64,000 nucleotides of DNA from Fodinibacter sp963811825 (lineage in GTDB: Bacteria; Actinomycetota; Actinomycetes; Actinomycetales; Dermatophilaceae). A model generated the notes under the pieces. That model was not told the origin of the DNA. It did not search any database and was given only the letters and a program-made list of their open reading frames with translations. This document shows positions 28,091-36,113 of this stretch, one piece after another. A program made the translations under genes and the position numbers. How positions within the stretch are numbered: the stretch's first letter is position 1; each line of letters starts with the position of its first letter. The stretch lies in the NCBI GenBank assembly GCA_963811825.1, contig CAWESS010000019.1:1-64000 (forward strand), written 5' to 3'.

Positions 28091-28094
28091 CCGC

Positions 28095-28133
28095 ACGCGT
28101 CAGGGCCGGGCACCGGGCCCGGCCCTGACGCGT
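28095..28133 (+). terminator. perfect 17-bp stem terminator
   Basis: Arms ACGCGTCAGGGCCGGGC (28095-28111) and its exact reverse complement (28117-28133) enclose five bases, five bases after the stop of the secreted protein gene. There is no T-run after it, as is common in actinobacteria. It separates the exported pair from dnaG. Confidence 0.85.
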
Positions 28134-28177
28134 CACCACGACGACCTAGACTCACGGCACACCTGAAAGGATGGTTC

Positions 28178-30115
28178 GTGGCGGGTCGGATCAGGGCCGA
28201 AGACATCGCGGCGGTCAAGGAGCGCACGTCCATCGAGGACGTCATCCGCGACCACGTGACGCTTCGCCCTGCCGGGGTCGGCTCGCTCAAGGGCTTGTGC
28301 CCCTTCCACGACGAGAAGTCACCGAGCTTCACGGTGCGCCCGACCGTCGGCAGCTACCACTGCTTCGGGTGCGGCGAGGGTGGCGACGTCATCTCCTTCG
28401 TCCAGAAGGTCGAGCACCTGACCTTCACCGAGTCCATCGAACGCCTGGCAGCCAAGCTCGGCTTCGAGCTGCGCTACGAGGAGGGCGGCGGCCCTCGTGA
28501 CGGCGGCGTGTCGCTGGGCAAGCGCTCGCGGCTCATCGAGGCGCACCGGGTCGCCCAGGAGTTCTACGCCGAGGTCCTGCAGGACCGCACCACCCCCGAG
28601 GCCCGCCCGGGGCGTGACTTCCTGCGCGAGCGCGGCTTCGACGGCGCGGCGGCCGAGCGGTTCGGCATCGGGTTCGCCCCGCGCAGCGGTGAGGCGCTGA
28701 CCCGCCACCTGCGCGAGCGCGGCTTCACCGAGGACGAGATCGTCACCGGTGGTCTCACCGGCCGGGGGAGCAGAGGGCTGTACGACCGTTTCCGGGGTCG
28801 CCTCGTCTGGCCGATCCGCGACACCACGGGTGACACGGTCGGCTTCGGTGCCCGGCGCGTGCTCGACGACGACCGCATCGCTGCGAAGTACCTCAACACG
28901 TCCGAGACACCCATCTACAAGAAGTCGCAGGTGCTCTACGGTCTCGATGCCGCGAAGAAGGCGATCTCGACGGAGCGCCTCGCCGTCGTCGTCGAGGGCT
29001 ACACCGACGTGATGGCCGCTCACCTCTCGGGCGTGGAGGGCGCGGTCGCGACCTGTGGCACGGCCTTCGGCATCGACCACATCAAGATCCTGCGCCGGAT
29101 CATGCGTGACGAGACCGACGGCCCCCAGGCGCGCGTCGTCTTCACCTTCGACGGTGACGCCGCCGGCCAGAAGGCCGCCATGCGGGCGTTCGCCGAGGAC
29201 CAGCGGTGGGCCGCGCAGTCCTTCGTCGCCGTCGCCCCCGACGGGATGGACCCCTGCGAGCTGCGGATCGCCAAGGGTGACGCGTCGGTGCGGGCCCTCG
29301 TCGACGGTGCCGTGCCGATGTTCGAGTTCGCCGTCCGCACGACGATCCGGCGCTTCGACCTCGACTCGGCCGAGGGCAGGGTGCAGGCGATGAAGGCCGT
29401 TGCGCCCATCGTCGGGTCGATCCGCGACACCAGCCTGCGACCCGAGTACACCCGCACGGTGTCGGGCTGGCTCGGAATCGAGGTCGAACAGCTCGCGGCC
29501 GAGGTGAAGAAGGCCGGCCGGCTCAAGCACGACGACACCGCTGAACGTCACCCGCGGCCGGCGAACACGGACGAGGTGCCCGAGCCCGGACCCTTCGAGG
29601 CCGCCCAGCTGCCGATCCCCGACCTGCGTGATCCGGTCGTCCTCACCGAGCGCCAGCTGCTCCAGGCGCTCATCCAGTACCCGCAGCAGTTCACGGACGC
29701 CGACCTCGATGCGCTCGTGCCGGAGGCGTTCACCGCACCCGTGCACCGTGCGGTGTTCGACGGAATCCGCATCGCCGCACCGACGGCGCGGCGAGGGTCG
29801 ACGATGGCCTGGGTCACGGCGGTCACCGATGCCACGGCCCTCGGTGTCCGCAGCTTCGTCGCCGAGCTGTCCGTGGCCCCGCTGCCGACACGGTACGACC
29901 CGTCGACGGGTCTGCCGCCGCAGCGTTACCTCAACGCGCTCGTCGCCGGTGTCCGCGACGCCCAGCTCGGGCGGCTCATCGCCGACGCGATGGCGTCGGT
30001 GCGTCGTGTCCAGAACGACCCGGAATGTGATCCCGCCGACCTCTTGGAGCGATCCATGGCCCTGCACCGACTCGAGCTCGAACGTGTCGCCCTGCGTGAG
30101 GCGGGCCAGTCATGA
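28178..30115 (+). CDS. dnaG: DNA primase DnaG
   Basis: A 645-residue primase that makes RNA primers at the replication fork. Zinc ribbon: Cys41, His44, Cys62 and Cys65 (CPFHDEK and HCFGCGEGG). The TOPRIM core carries VVEGYTDVMA near 270-280 and FTFDGDAAGQKAA further on. The C-terminal ~180 residues are the helicase-binding domain. The GTG start has an AAAGGA ribosome site. It overlaps the next gene by four bases. Confidence 0.97.
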   Translation: MAGRIRAEDIAAVKERTSIEDVIRDHVTLRPAGVGSLKGLCPFHDEKSPSFTVRPTVGSYHCFGCGEGGDVISFVQKVEHLTFTESIERLAAKLGFELRYEEGGGPRDGGVSLGKRSRLIEAHRVAQEFYAEVLQDRTTPEARPGRDFLRERGFDGAAAERFGIGFAPRSGEALTRHLRERGFTEDEIVTGGLTGRGSRGLYDRFRGRLVWPIRDTTGDTVGFGARRVLDDDRIAAKYLNTSETPIYKKSQVLYGLDAAKKAISTERLAVVVEGYTDVMAAHLSGVEGAVATCGTAFGIDHIKILRRIMRDETDGPQARVVFTFDGDAAGQKAAMRAFAEDQRWAAQSFVAVAPDGMDPCELRIAKGDASVRALVDGAVPMFEFAVRTTIRRFDLDSAEGRVQAMKAVAPIVGSIRDTSLRPEYTRTVSGWLGIEVEQLAAEVKKAGRLKHDDTAERHPRPANTDEVPEPGPFEAAQLPIPDLRDPVVLTERQLLQALIQYPQQFTDADLDALVPEAFTAPVHRAVFDGIRIAAPTARRGSTMAWVTAVTDATALGVRSFVAELSVAPLPTRYDPSTGLPPQRYLNALVAGVRDAQLGRLIADAMASVRRVQNDPECDPADLLERSMALHRLELERVALREAGQS

Positions 30116-30645
30116 GGCTGGAGTGGAGCGGGCTGCGTCGCCCGGCCGTGCCAGCCGACGTCGCCGCCGCCATCGACCTCGACGACGGCGAGAAGCTGCT
30201 GGCGTGGGCCGTCGACGCCAGCAGCGGCTCCACCGTGGTCGCGGGTCGCCACCGCCTGTATGCCGTGGCGCCCGACCCAGCCGGTGCGCGCGTCACGTTG
30301 TCGAGGCCGTGGCACCTCGTGGATGCCGGCACGTGGGGCGGCGAGGACGGCATCCTCATGATCACCTGGGTCGACGGCGAGCGGCCGTCCCGGTTCGAGC
30401 TGACCGAGCTCGGCATGTTCCCCGAGACGTTGCGCGAGCGGGTCCAGGCCTCCGTCGTGCTCGCCGAGACGCTCGACCTCGGGGCTCGCCGCACGGCCAA
30501 GGTGGTCGTGCGCAAGGACCTCGCCACGGGTGCACTGCTCAGTCAGGCGGTGCTGGGGCCGGCGGTGCGCAGCACCGATCCCGGAGTCTCCGATCAGGTG
30601 CGCGACGGGCTGCGCCGGGTGCGCGAGCAGGTCGGTCTGGACTGA
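30112..30645 (+). CDS. conserved protein of unknown function coupled to dnaG
   Basis: A 177-residue soluble protein whose ATG overlaps the dnaG stop (ATGA). The N-terminal half is beta-rich with W and G turns (LLAWAVDASSGSTVVAGRHRLYAV), resembling a PH- or propeller-like strand pair; the C-terminal half is helical with VRDGLRRVREQVGL. I do not recognise a named domain. Genes like this follow dnaG in other actinobacteria, which suggests a stable pairing, but the role is unknown. Confidence 0.75.
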   Translation: MRLEWSGLRRPAVPADVAAAIDLDDGEKLLAWAVDASSGSTVVAGRHRLYAVAPDPAGARVTLSRPWHLVDAGTWGGEDGILMITWVDGERPSRFELTELGMFPETLRERVQASVVLAETLDLGARRTAKVVVRKDLATGALLSQAVLGPAVRSTDPGVSDQVRDGLRRVREQVGLD

Positions 30646-30722
30646 GCGCGGCCCGTTTTCGTCGCTGCTCGCTACTTTGCTATCGTGTGCGAGCGCTGCC
30701 GCGGCGATCCCGTGGTGGCCTT

Positions 30723-30795
30723 TCCCCTGTAGCTCAATTGGCAGAGCAGCCGACTGTTAATCGGCAGGTTGTTGGTTCGAGTCCAACCGGGGGAG
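30723..30795 (+). tRNA. tRNA-Asn (GTT)
   Basis: Cloverleaf of 73 bases: acceptor TCCCCTG paired with CGGGGGA, D-arm GCTC...GAGC, anticodon loop CTGTTAA with anticodon GTT, T-arm with GGTTCGAGTCC. Discriminator G; CCA not encoded. Confidence 0.97.
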
Positions 30796-30806
30796 CAGTC
30801 CCAAGA

Positions 30807-30844
30807 GGCCCCTGAACTGCGGTAACGCCAGTTCGGGGGCCTTT
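30807..30844 (+). terminator. terminator of tRNA-Asn
   Basis: GGCCCCTGAACTG (30807-30819) pairs with CAGTTCGGGGGCC (one G-T-type mismatch) and is followed by TTT at 30842-30844. It lies 11 bases after the tRNA. Confidence 0.88.
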
Positions 30845-30885
30845 CTGCTGGTGGTTGCAGCGACGATGCGTCGTTCATCGTTCCC

Positions 30886-31087
30886 GTGCCGCAGGTCCGG
30901 GAGGCCCAGCACCGGCTGGCTGTCTCCATCGGTGTCCCCCCGCGGATCAACGACATCGTCGACGGCCGCGCCGGATCACGGCCGACGCTGCGCTGCGGCC
31001 GGCCCGCTTCTTCGCCACGACCTTGAGATCGAAAGGGACCACCTTGGAAGCGCACTCGACCACACCCAGCCGCTACAGAGCGCCTGA
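30886..31087 (+). pseudogene. decayed HigA-like (XRE) antitoxin remnant
   Basis: Pieces of a HigA/VapI-type antitoxin are spread over three frames. In order they read RLAVSIGVPPRINDIVDGRAG, then ITADAALRPARFFATT, then LEIERDHLGSALDHTQPLQSA ending at TGA 31085-31087. These match the family's HTH (VPPxRINxIVxGKRGITADTALRLARFF) and its C-terminal end. No ribosome site, no intact start and no HigB toxin are nearby. It is a broken relic just behind the tRNA-Asn terminator, the kind of spot where mobile DNA lodges. Confidence 0.72.
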
Positions 31088-31121
31088 CCCGCACGCATAG
31101 CGGCAGAACCGGAGGGGTGCG

Positions 31122-31631
31122 TCAGTCGGTGAAGACAGACCAGCAGATCGCATCTCGTCGCGCTTGGTCCTCGAGGACCAGTGACCGGATCCGCGAGTCG
31201 AGCTGGCGGCGTTGCCAGTCGCGCTCGGTCCGGCCAGCGATGAGGACGCCGGGGTGCGCTGCGCGCACGGCTTTGATGGCGTAGGCGGCGGCACCGAGAT
31301 CATGTTCGGCGACGTGGCCCACACACGCAGCCTGACCAGCGGAGTAGGCGGCGTAGCGGGGTGCTCCGTGGAGCCGGCGAGCTGCGCCCATGGCGTGCCC
31401 GCCCCGGGCGCGAGCATCCATCATCGACATCTCGTCGCGGGCCCAGGCCCGGGCCGCCTCGATCGCTTCTCGCGGTCGAGGGTCTGACCCCTGCTCGTCC
31501 TCGAAGAGGTGCAACACGTGCTCCGCGCACGTGGCCGCCCACTGCGCCAGGCGTCGATGGTCGGCGTCAGTGAGCGTCCCGCCGCGCCGAAGGGTCACCA
31601 TTCGGGGGTCGCGGACCTTCGGCAAGATCAT
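31122..31631 (-). CDS. putative immunity protein (Imm-5-like)
   Basis: A 169-residue helical protein with TLRRGGTLTDADHRRLAQWAATCAEHVLHLFE near the start and IEAARAWARDEMSMMDARARGGHAMGAARRL in the middle, the pattern of the proteins annotated as putative immunity proteins in actinobacteria and related to polymorphic-toxin immunity families. Start chosen at 31631, because residues before it are Pro/Arg-rich and not conserved-looking; 31694 is an alternative. No toxin gene is adjacent, so the immunity role is only family knowledge. Confidence 0.7.
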   Translation of the reverse strand: MILPKVRDPRMVTLRRGGTLTDADHRRLAQWAATCAEHVLHLFEDEQGSDPRPREAIEAARAWARDEMSMMDARARGGHAMGAARRLHGAPRYAAYSAGQAACVGHVAEHDLGAAAYAIKAVRAAHPGVLIAGRTERDWQRRQLDSRIRSLVLEDQARRDAICWSVFTD

Positions 31632-31738
31632 CCGACCAGCCTGCCACTCCAATTGCGCCTGCCGCTGTGCTGTCCCGTGCACGGTCAGCGGCATGTGCGG
31701 CAACCGCCTCACGCTGATTGGCGGACGGTTCGGGCCCC

Positions 31739-31882
31739 TCAGGGACTGCTCTGCTCCTGCGCTAGTGAGGCGAGGCTCTGCGCGATCGAGACCAGCGCGA
31801 GAGCCTGCACGGCATCCCAGGTTCCCGGCTTCAGCTTTGCGGCCAACTCGGTTGCCTGGTCCGCCAGTTCCTTTGCTGTCAT
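31739..31882 (-). CDS. very small helical protein, 47 residues
   Basis: Begins MTAKELADQATELAAKL and ends QSLASLAQEQSSP, an amphipathic two-helix protein. TAGGGT at 31895-31890 ends seven bases before the ATG, the same leaderless promoter layout used by larger genes here, which is why I accept so small a gene. Function unknown. It lies just upstream of the immunity-like gene on the same strand. Confidence 0.6.
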   Translation of the reverse strand: MTAKELADQATELAAKLKPGTWDAVQALALVSIAQSLASLAQEQSSP

Positions 31883-32037
31883 GTGCCAAACCCTAGAGCC
31901 ACGTGACGTTGTTCGCGTGGCGGCACGCTTGCAGGCACCCGCGACCCGCATCTCGAGTTCCGCGGTCTGCTGCAGAGGCGGTAGATAAAGAACGAACCGG
32001 GGGGACGCGGGCTCCCGAATGGACGTGCAGCGTCCGA

Positions 32038-32232
32038 TCAGGGCCAGAAAACCCCAGCATTCCGCAGCATGAACTCGGAGTTTGCATCCCGCCCTTCCTG
32101 CGGGTCGGGAGACGGCTCGACGTACTGAGTCGTCCCCATGTCCTCTGGTCGGACCCGCGGCAGGTCGATCTGGATCCGACGTTCGAGATCCTGCCGATCC
32201 GACTTCTCAGGTGCATCCACGTTCGCCTCCAT
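32038..32232 (-). CDS. small charged protein, 64 residues
   Basis: A short acidic/basic protein (MEANVDAPEKSDRQDLERRIQ start) with no membrane segment. CACCAT five bases before the ATG is a possible -10. Codon use is less GC-rich than in neighbouring core genes, so it may be acquired or not a gene at all. Confidence 0.4.
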   Translation of the reverse strand: MEANVDAPEKSDRQDLERRIQIDLPRVRPEDMGTTQYVEPSPDPQEGRDANSEFMLRNAGVFWP

Positions 32233-32394
32233 GGCCAATGGTGACACAAGACGCGCCCTCACCTAGGGCTCGACGAACGTCCGCACATCGGCCATCGAAC
32301 TGTTCTGCGCCTATCCGTTGCCGGGCGACCATGGCGCTGCTACCACTCGCTCGGCGGAGGACGCACCAGGCGGGAGGTCGAGGTGCGCGTCATG

Positions 32395-33111
32395 TCAGAT
32401 CCAGCCGAGCTCGCTGAACTCGGGAAACAGCTGTGCGTCGGTGACCATCCAGTACAGGCCCCAGCCCACGAGCAGGACCAGTCCGAGGCCGCCCACGACG
32501 AGCAGGAGCCGTGCAACGGGACGGGGGTAGGAGCGCACACCCACGGTGAGCAGCACTGAGAGGAAGACCAGTCCGAGCCACGGCTGGGCCCCCTCGATGT
32601 AGTTGTTCACCAAGGTGACCGCGACCAGCGCGGCGACGACCATGTCCAGGACCCCGACGCGAATCGTGGCCTGCTGCAGGACCCAGGCCAGGCTCAGCAG
32701 CAGCAGGAACAGCCCGGTGTACCAGATCAGGTGGCTGACGACCTCGTCCCACAGGTGCACGATCGTCGCGTCGGCGACGGTGGTGACGCTGACGTTGCTG
32801 ATGGAGTTGGCCGCGAGGTGCAGGCCCTTGCCGAGGGAGAAGGTCACCGAGGCGACACCGAACAGGACCCACTGGGGCCTGGTGGCGGCCGCCCGGTACA
32901 TCACCATGGCGGCGGTGCCGATGACGGCGTACGCGGTGAGCAGGTCGACCCAGTCGGCCACTCGGGTCTGTCCGGTGGCTCCGAAAGGTCTGAAGATGGT
33001 GCCGGCTTGCATGCCGATGATGACGGCGAGGGCGAACCACCCCAGCCAGGGGCGGATCCCTGCGGTGACTCGGGCTGCGGGCGGTGTGCTGACGGGTGTC
33101 GCGGTGGCCAT
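32395..33111 (-). CDS. multi-pass membrane protein of unknown function
   Basis: A 238-residue protein with about seven hydrophobic helices, starting WLGWFALAVIIGMQAG and ending LLLVVGGLGLVLLVGWGLYW. AGGAGG eight bases before the ATG at 33111 fixes the start. Charged residues inside the membrane part (HLWDEVVSHLIWYTG) may line a pocket or bind metal. I do not recognise the family and no partner gene is visible. Confidence 0.72.
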   Translation of the reverse strand: MATATPVSTPPAARVTAGIRPWLGWFALAVIIGMQAGTIFRPFGATGQTRVADWVDLLTAYAVIGTAAMVMYRAAATRPQWVLFGVASVTFSLGKGLHLAANSISNVSVTTVADATIVHLWDEVVSHLIWYTGLFLLLLSLAWVLQQATIRVGVLDMVVAALVAVTLVNNYIEGAQPWLGLVFLSVLLTVGVRSYPRPVARLLLVVGGLGLVLLVGWGLYWMVTDAQLFPEFSELGWI

Positions 33112-33716
33112 GACCAACCTCCTGCTAGGAGCAAATCCGGACGAGGACCGTCGGGATGGGTGACGCTGTTCGCGACCGAGACGGCCTCGGGGCGGTGTGA
33201 GATGTGGTTCCGGATGCCGTGCGCATGGCAGCGCCTTCAGGCAAGGGCGAGTCGAACCTGACTGGCGTCGGCCGGGGCCGGCTGACCCTGCACAGTCAGA
33301 TTGACAGCGGGCCGCTGGATCGGCAATGAGCACTCAGGCTCAGGTGCGCCGGCCGTCGAACCGGGGTCGGTGCGGCGGGCCGGCGGCTCCTCCTTCTGTT
33401 GTCAACCCGTCTCCGCCTCGTTCTCGAGCAACGACCGTCACGATCGAGGCCCGGGCGTGCGCTCAGGGCCACTGAGCGCACAAGACCCACCCCGAGATAC
33501 GCGACTGTTCAGGCCTCGTCGTCGCGTCCAGCCCTCGCTCAGGTGAGCGGAGGGTGCGGGTGAGAGTCCCGCGGAGTGGTGGGCTTTGGGTCATCTTGAT
33601 GTTGATCGGGTCAGCGCTTGGTGTGGGTGATGGAAGGGCAATCCGCATGACCGCTTCCAAGATGCTCTCGTTGGTCGTACCGTGCGATCACAGGGTCGCC
33701 GGAGAGGAGCGACAAC
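33112..33716. other. 600-base gap without a gene
   Basis: Both strands lack a frame with the GC-rich third positions of genes here. The base composition is more mixed and several stops occur in all frames. The left edge holds the ribosome site of the membrane protein gene, the right edge GGAGAGGAG of the DUF2231 gene. Confidence 0.5.
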
Positions 33717-34313
33717 ATGAGCCAGGTCGACAGGTCCCCCGGGCCGGTGAGGTGGATGCTTCGTTTGGAGGAGCTCAGCGGCCTGGACGGCGCGGTGGCT
33801 GCCATCGAGCCGACCATCCGTGCAACTTTCGCGAGCGGGGTTCGTGGGCAGGTGCTGCGGGGCGACTGGATCGGGCATGCCCTGCACCCGGCCTTGGCCA
33901 ACTTCGTGCTCGGCTCGTGGACGTCGGCGACGCTGCTCGACGTCGTCGGCGACCAGGGCTCGCGTCGGGCGGCGCAACAGCTGGTCGGCGCGGGCCTGCT
34001 CGCCGTGGGACCGACTGCTTGGTCGGGGTGGGCACAGTGGGCGGAGGCGGGGCCGCGTGACCAGCGGGTGGGTCTCGTCCATGCCGTGGCCAACGGTCTT
34101 GCGATCGGCTTGTACACGGCGTCGTACGTGTCACGACGGCGCGGTTCGGGTGCCGTTGGGACACGCCTCGGCTTGGCCGGGGTCGCCGCCGCTGGTGTCG
34201 CCGCGTACCTGGGGGGCCACCTGTCGACGGCGCGGAAGGTGGGCACCAGACACCCGGCCTTCTTGCATAGCGGTGATGGCGACCGACCGTCCGTCGTGCC
34301 CGAAATCGGCTAG
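33717..34313 (+). CDS. DUF2231-like membrane protein
   Basis: A 198-residue protein with about four hydrophobic helices. The HALHPALANFVLGSWTSATLLDV segment and YLGGHLSTAR near the end, with conserved His, are typical of DUF2231 proteins, some of which sit beside heme or respiratory proteins; a function is not established. GGAGAGGAG precedes the ATG. It stands alone between two gaps. Confidence 0.78.
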   Translation: MSQVDRSPGPVRWMLRLEELSGLDGAVAAIEPTIRATFASGVRGQVLRGDWIGHALHPALANFVLGSWTSATLLDVVGDQGSRRAAQQLVGAGLLAVGPTAWSGWAQWAEAGPRDQRVGLVHAVANGLAIGLYTASYVSRRRGSGAVGTRLGLAGVAAAGVAAYLGGHLSTARKVGTRHPAFLHSGDGDRPSVVPEIG

Positions 34314-34630
34314 CTACCGGCACCGGCCCGGGGGCGGGCAGCGGCCCCGGCCCGAAAGGCGCGCTCCTAAGCGCGGGTTCCGACCTACACCCGGGCCGCA
34401 GCGAGGCGATCACCGCCACTGATGCCAAGCGACGCTGACAACGGAACTCGCGGCCGGTGGCGTTGCGCCGATGCGCCTCCGCCGCGCCCTGACATCCCGC
34501 GGCCTCCCAAGGTGAAGTGTGTCCCCCCGACTGCTCGCCGGTCATCAGCCGATGGAACCGATGCACGAGTCGCAACGCGCCAGGCGGGGTCGTTGCGCGT
34601 GCCGAAAAGGACCTTCCCCGAAGCGGCAGT
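34314..34630. other. gap without a gene
   Basis: A G/C-rich stretch with short self-complementary pieces (around 34340-34380) after the DUF2231 gene, then mixed sequence. No supported coding frame. Confidence 0.45.
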
Positions 34631-35056
34631 TCAGTGCGTTGGCGGCGTGGATGTGGCTGCGGAAATCTCAAGACGGAGTCCTGCGACCCCGAGAGCGAGG
34701 AGGAGCACGGATGGCAGCAGCAGAGGAGAGCGCCAAGGGTCGCCATAGCTTTGCACCGCCACAATCACCCCTGAGGCGAGGGCGGCCCCGGCTACGAGTT
34801 CGACGATGCTGAGGATCAGGGAGGGGCCGTGACGGTCCCTTGGTGCACGCCGTAGGACCATGGCGGCCGTGTACGTGAAGACTCCTGCGGCGAGCGCGAG
34901 CAGCAGTCCCAGAGGGAGAAACACTCCGCCCAAGCCGGAGTCCGAGCCCGCCACGATCATCACGCCGGCGAAGACCAACGCCGCCCCACCCACCAGCAGG
35001 TGGCCGAGGCTGACGATGCTCCGTGCGGCGCCTCGGGACCGCTGGGCGGTTGCCAT
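34631..35056 (-). CDS. small four-helix membrane protein
   Basis: A 141-residue protein with four hydrophobic segments (LLVGGAALVFAGVMIVAG, VFLPLGLLLALAAGVFTYTAAMVL, LSIVELVAGAALASGVIVAV, PLLLPSVLLLALGVAGL). Start chosen at 35056 to give a short basic N-terminus (MATAQRSRG). Family not recognised. Confidence 0.65.
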   Translation of the reverse strand: MATAQRSRGAARSIVSLGHLLVGGAALVFAGVMIVAGSDSGLGGVFLPLGLLLALAAGVFTYTAAMVLRRAPRDRHGPSLILSIVELVAGAALASGVIVAVQSYGDPWRSPLLLPSVLLLALGVAGLRLEISAATSTPPTH

Positions 35057-35167
35057 GATCAAGGGAAGCACAGGATTACTGCAACGACCATGAGCACCGG
35101 TACTTGCCGTCAGTGCGAAACGAGACGGCTCATGACTTCGCCAACGACGTCCGCTGCAGGCCCTCTA

Positions 35168-35638
35168 TCACTGACGAAGGAACCCGATCCAGCCGGCGTC
35201 GGTGTTGAGGCTGAACATGTCACCCTCCGTGGACCCCTTGAGCTGGACCTGGGCGCTGTCGGCGACGAGTGCGGCGAGCCAGGCCTCGGTGGCCGCGACC
35301 TCGGGCGGGCACCCGATCTCGGTCGTGACCACACCCTGGTCGGCGTGCAGGCGGTGGCCCTCGACGGTCACGATGGCGCTCAGCCGGTTGCAGCCCACGT
35401 CGAACCGCAGCTCGTCGCCGTCCACCGTGACCCTGACCGGAGTCGTCCACGGGGTCGAGCCGTCATACGCAAACCCAGCGCGTGAGACCCACTGGCCCTG
35501 AACCGGCTCCAGCGAGTCCAGCCATCCGGCGCTGTTGTCGGCCAGGCGCCCCATGGCGAGGTTGACGGCATACAACCCGCCCAGGAGCAACAGCGCCACG
35601 ACCGCCATGGCCACGAGCCACCTCGGAGGTTTCGACAT
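35168..35638 (-). CDS. membrane-anchored META (HslJ-like) domain protein
   Basis: A 156-residue protein: an N-terminal hydrophobic helix (WLVAMAVVALLLLGGLYAVN) anchors or exports it, and residues about 50-156 resemble a META domain: W-V-S near the start, FDVGCNRLSA, and EIGCPPEVAATEAWLAAL. In E. coli HslJ this domain is linked to novobiocin resistance; no function can be given here. CATTCT ends seven bases before the ATG, so the message is probably leaderless. Confidence 0.82.
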   Translation of the reverse strand: MSKPPRWLVAMAVVALLLLGGLYAVNLAMGRLADNSAGWLDSLEPVQGQWVSRAGFAYDGSTPWTTPVRVTVDGDELRFDVGCNRLSAIVTVEGHRLHADQGVVTTEIGCPPEVAATEAWLAALVADSAQVQLKGSTEGDMFSLNTDAGWIGFLRQ

Positions 35639-36113
35639 GGTGACAAGAATGCCCTCGCACGAGGTCGGTTCCCGTGAGCTTCGAGCAGCGTGCCGCGTCG
35701 TCGGCGCGGTGAACCAAAGTTGTGACGGCGAACGCTCGACCGGTGTAATGCTCGGGGTCACCTGATGGATGGCGTCGCTCGAACGGCACTATCCGCGGCA
35801 TCTCCGGGCGAGCTCTTGGTCTCCGGGGTGGCCAACTGTTGACGGGGTTGTCCGCTCGGGACGGGCGTGTACCCGCGTCACGAGCGGACAGCCCCGTCAT
35901 CATGTGCCCGCAACCCAATTCGGCAGTTGAGGACGCATCGCCCACATATCCCGGATGACCGGAAGACCGTTGGCAGGTGCGATCGGCAAAGGCGCCTGGC
36001 GCAGGCACCAAGAGGGCACGCTGCCGGGCGAGTCCGAGGCCAACGGGACCACCCTCGACCCGCACGAACCGCCCTCGTCACTGGAATGGCCAGCTCCGGT
36101 CGTTCACCGGGAC
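35639..36113. other. intergenic region downstream of the glu operon
   Basis: Contains the META gene promoter (35646-35651) and the long hairpin at 35841-35898. No supported gene. Confidence 0.5.
35841..35898 (-). terminator. long hairpin, likely end of the glu operon
   Basis: Arms of 18 bases (35841-35858 and 35881-35898) pair with one G-T-type mismatch, and the 22-base loop holds a further small stem (CGGG/CCCG). It lies about 215 bases after gluD in the direction of that operon. There is no T-run, so it may be a transcript end or a stable 3' structure. Confidence 0.6.

Noticed and set aside
30781..33370. Possible duplicated tRNA-Asn 3' end as an attachment site (AACCGGGGG-like pieces near 31995 and 33360)
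   Set aside because: Matches are only about ten bases and G-rich, so chance is likely. No integrase is present.
34422..34812. Plus-strand frames between the DUF2231 gene and the small membrane protein
   Set aside because: No ribosome site, no leaderless promoter, mixed third positions and partial overlap with the better-supported minus-strand membrane protein.
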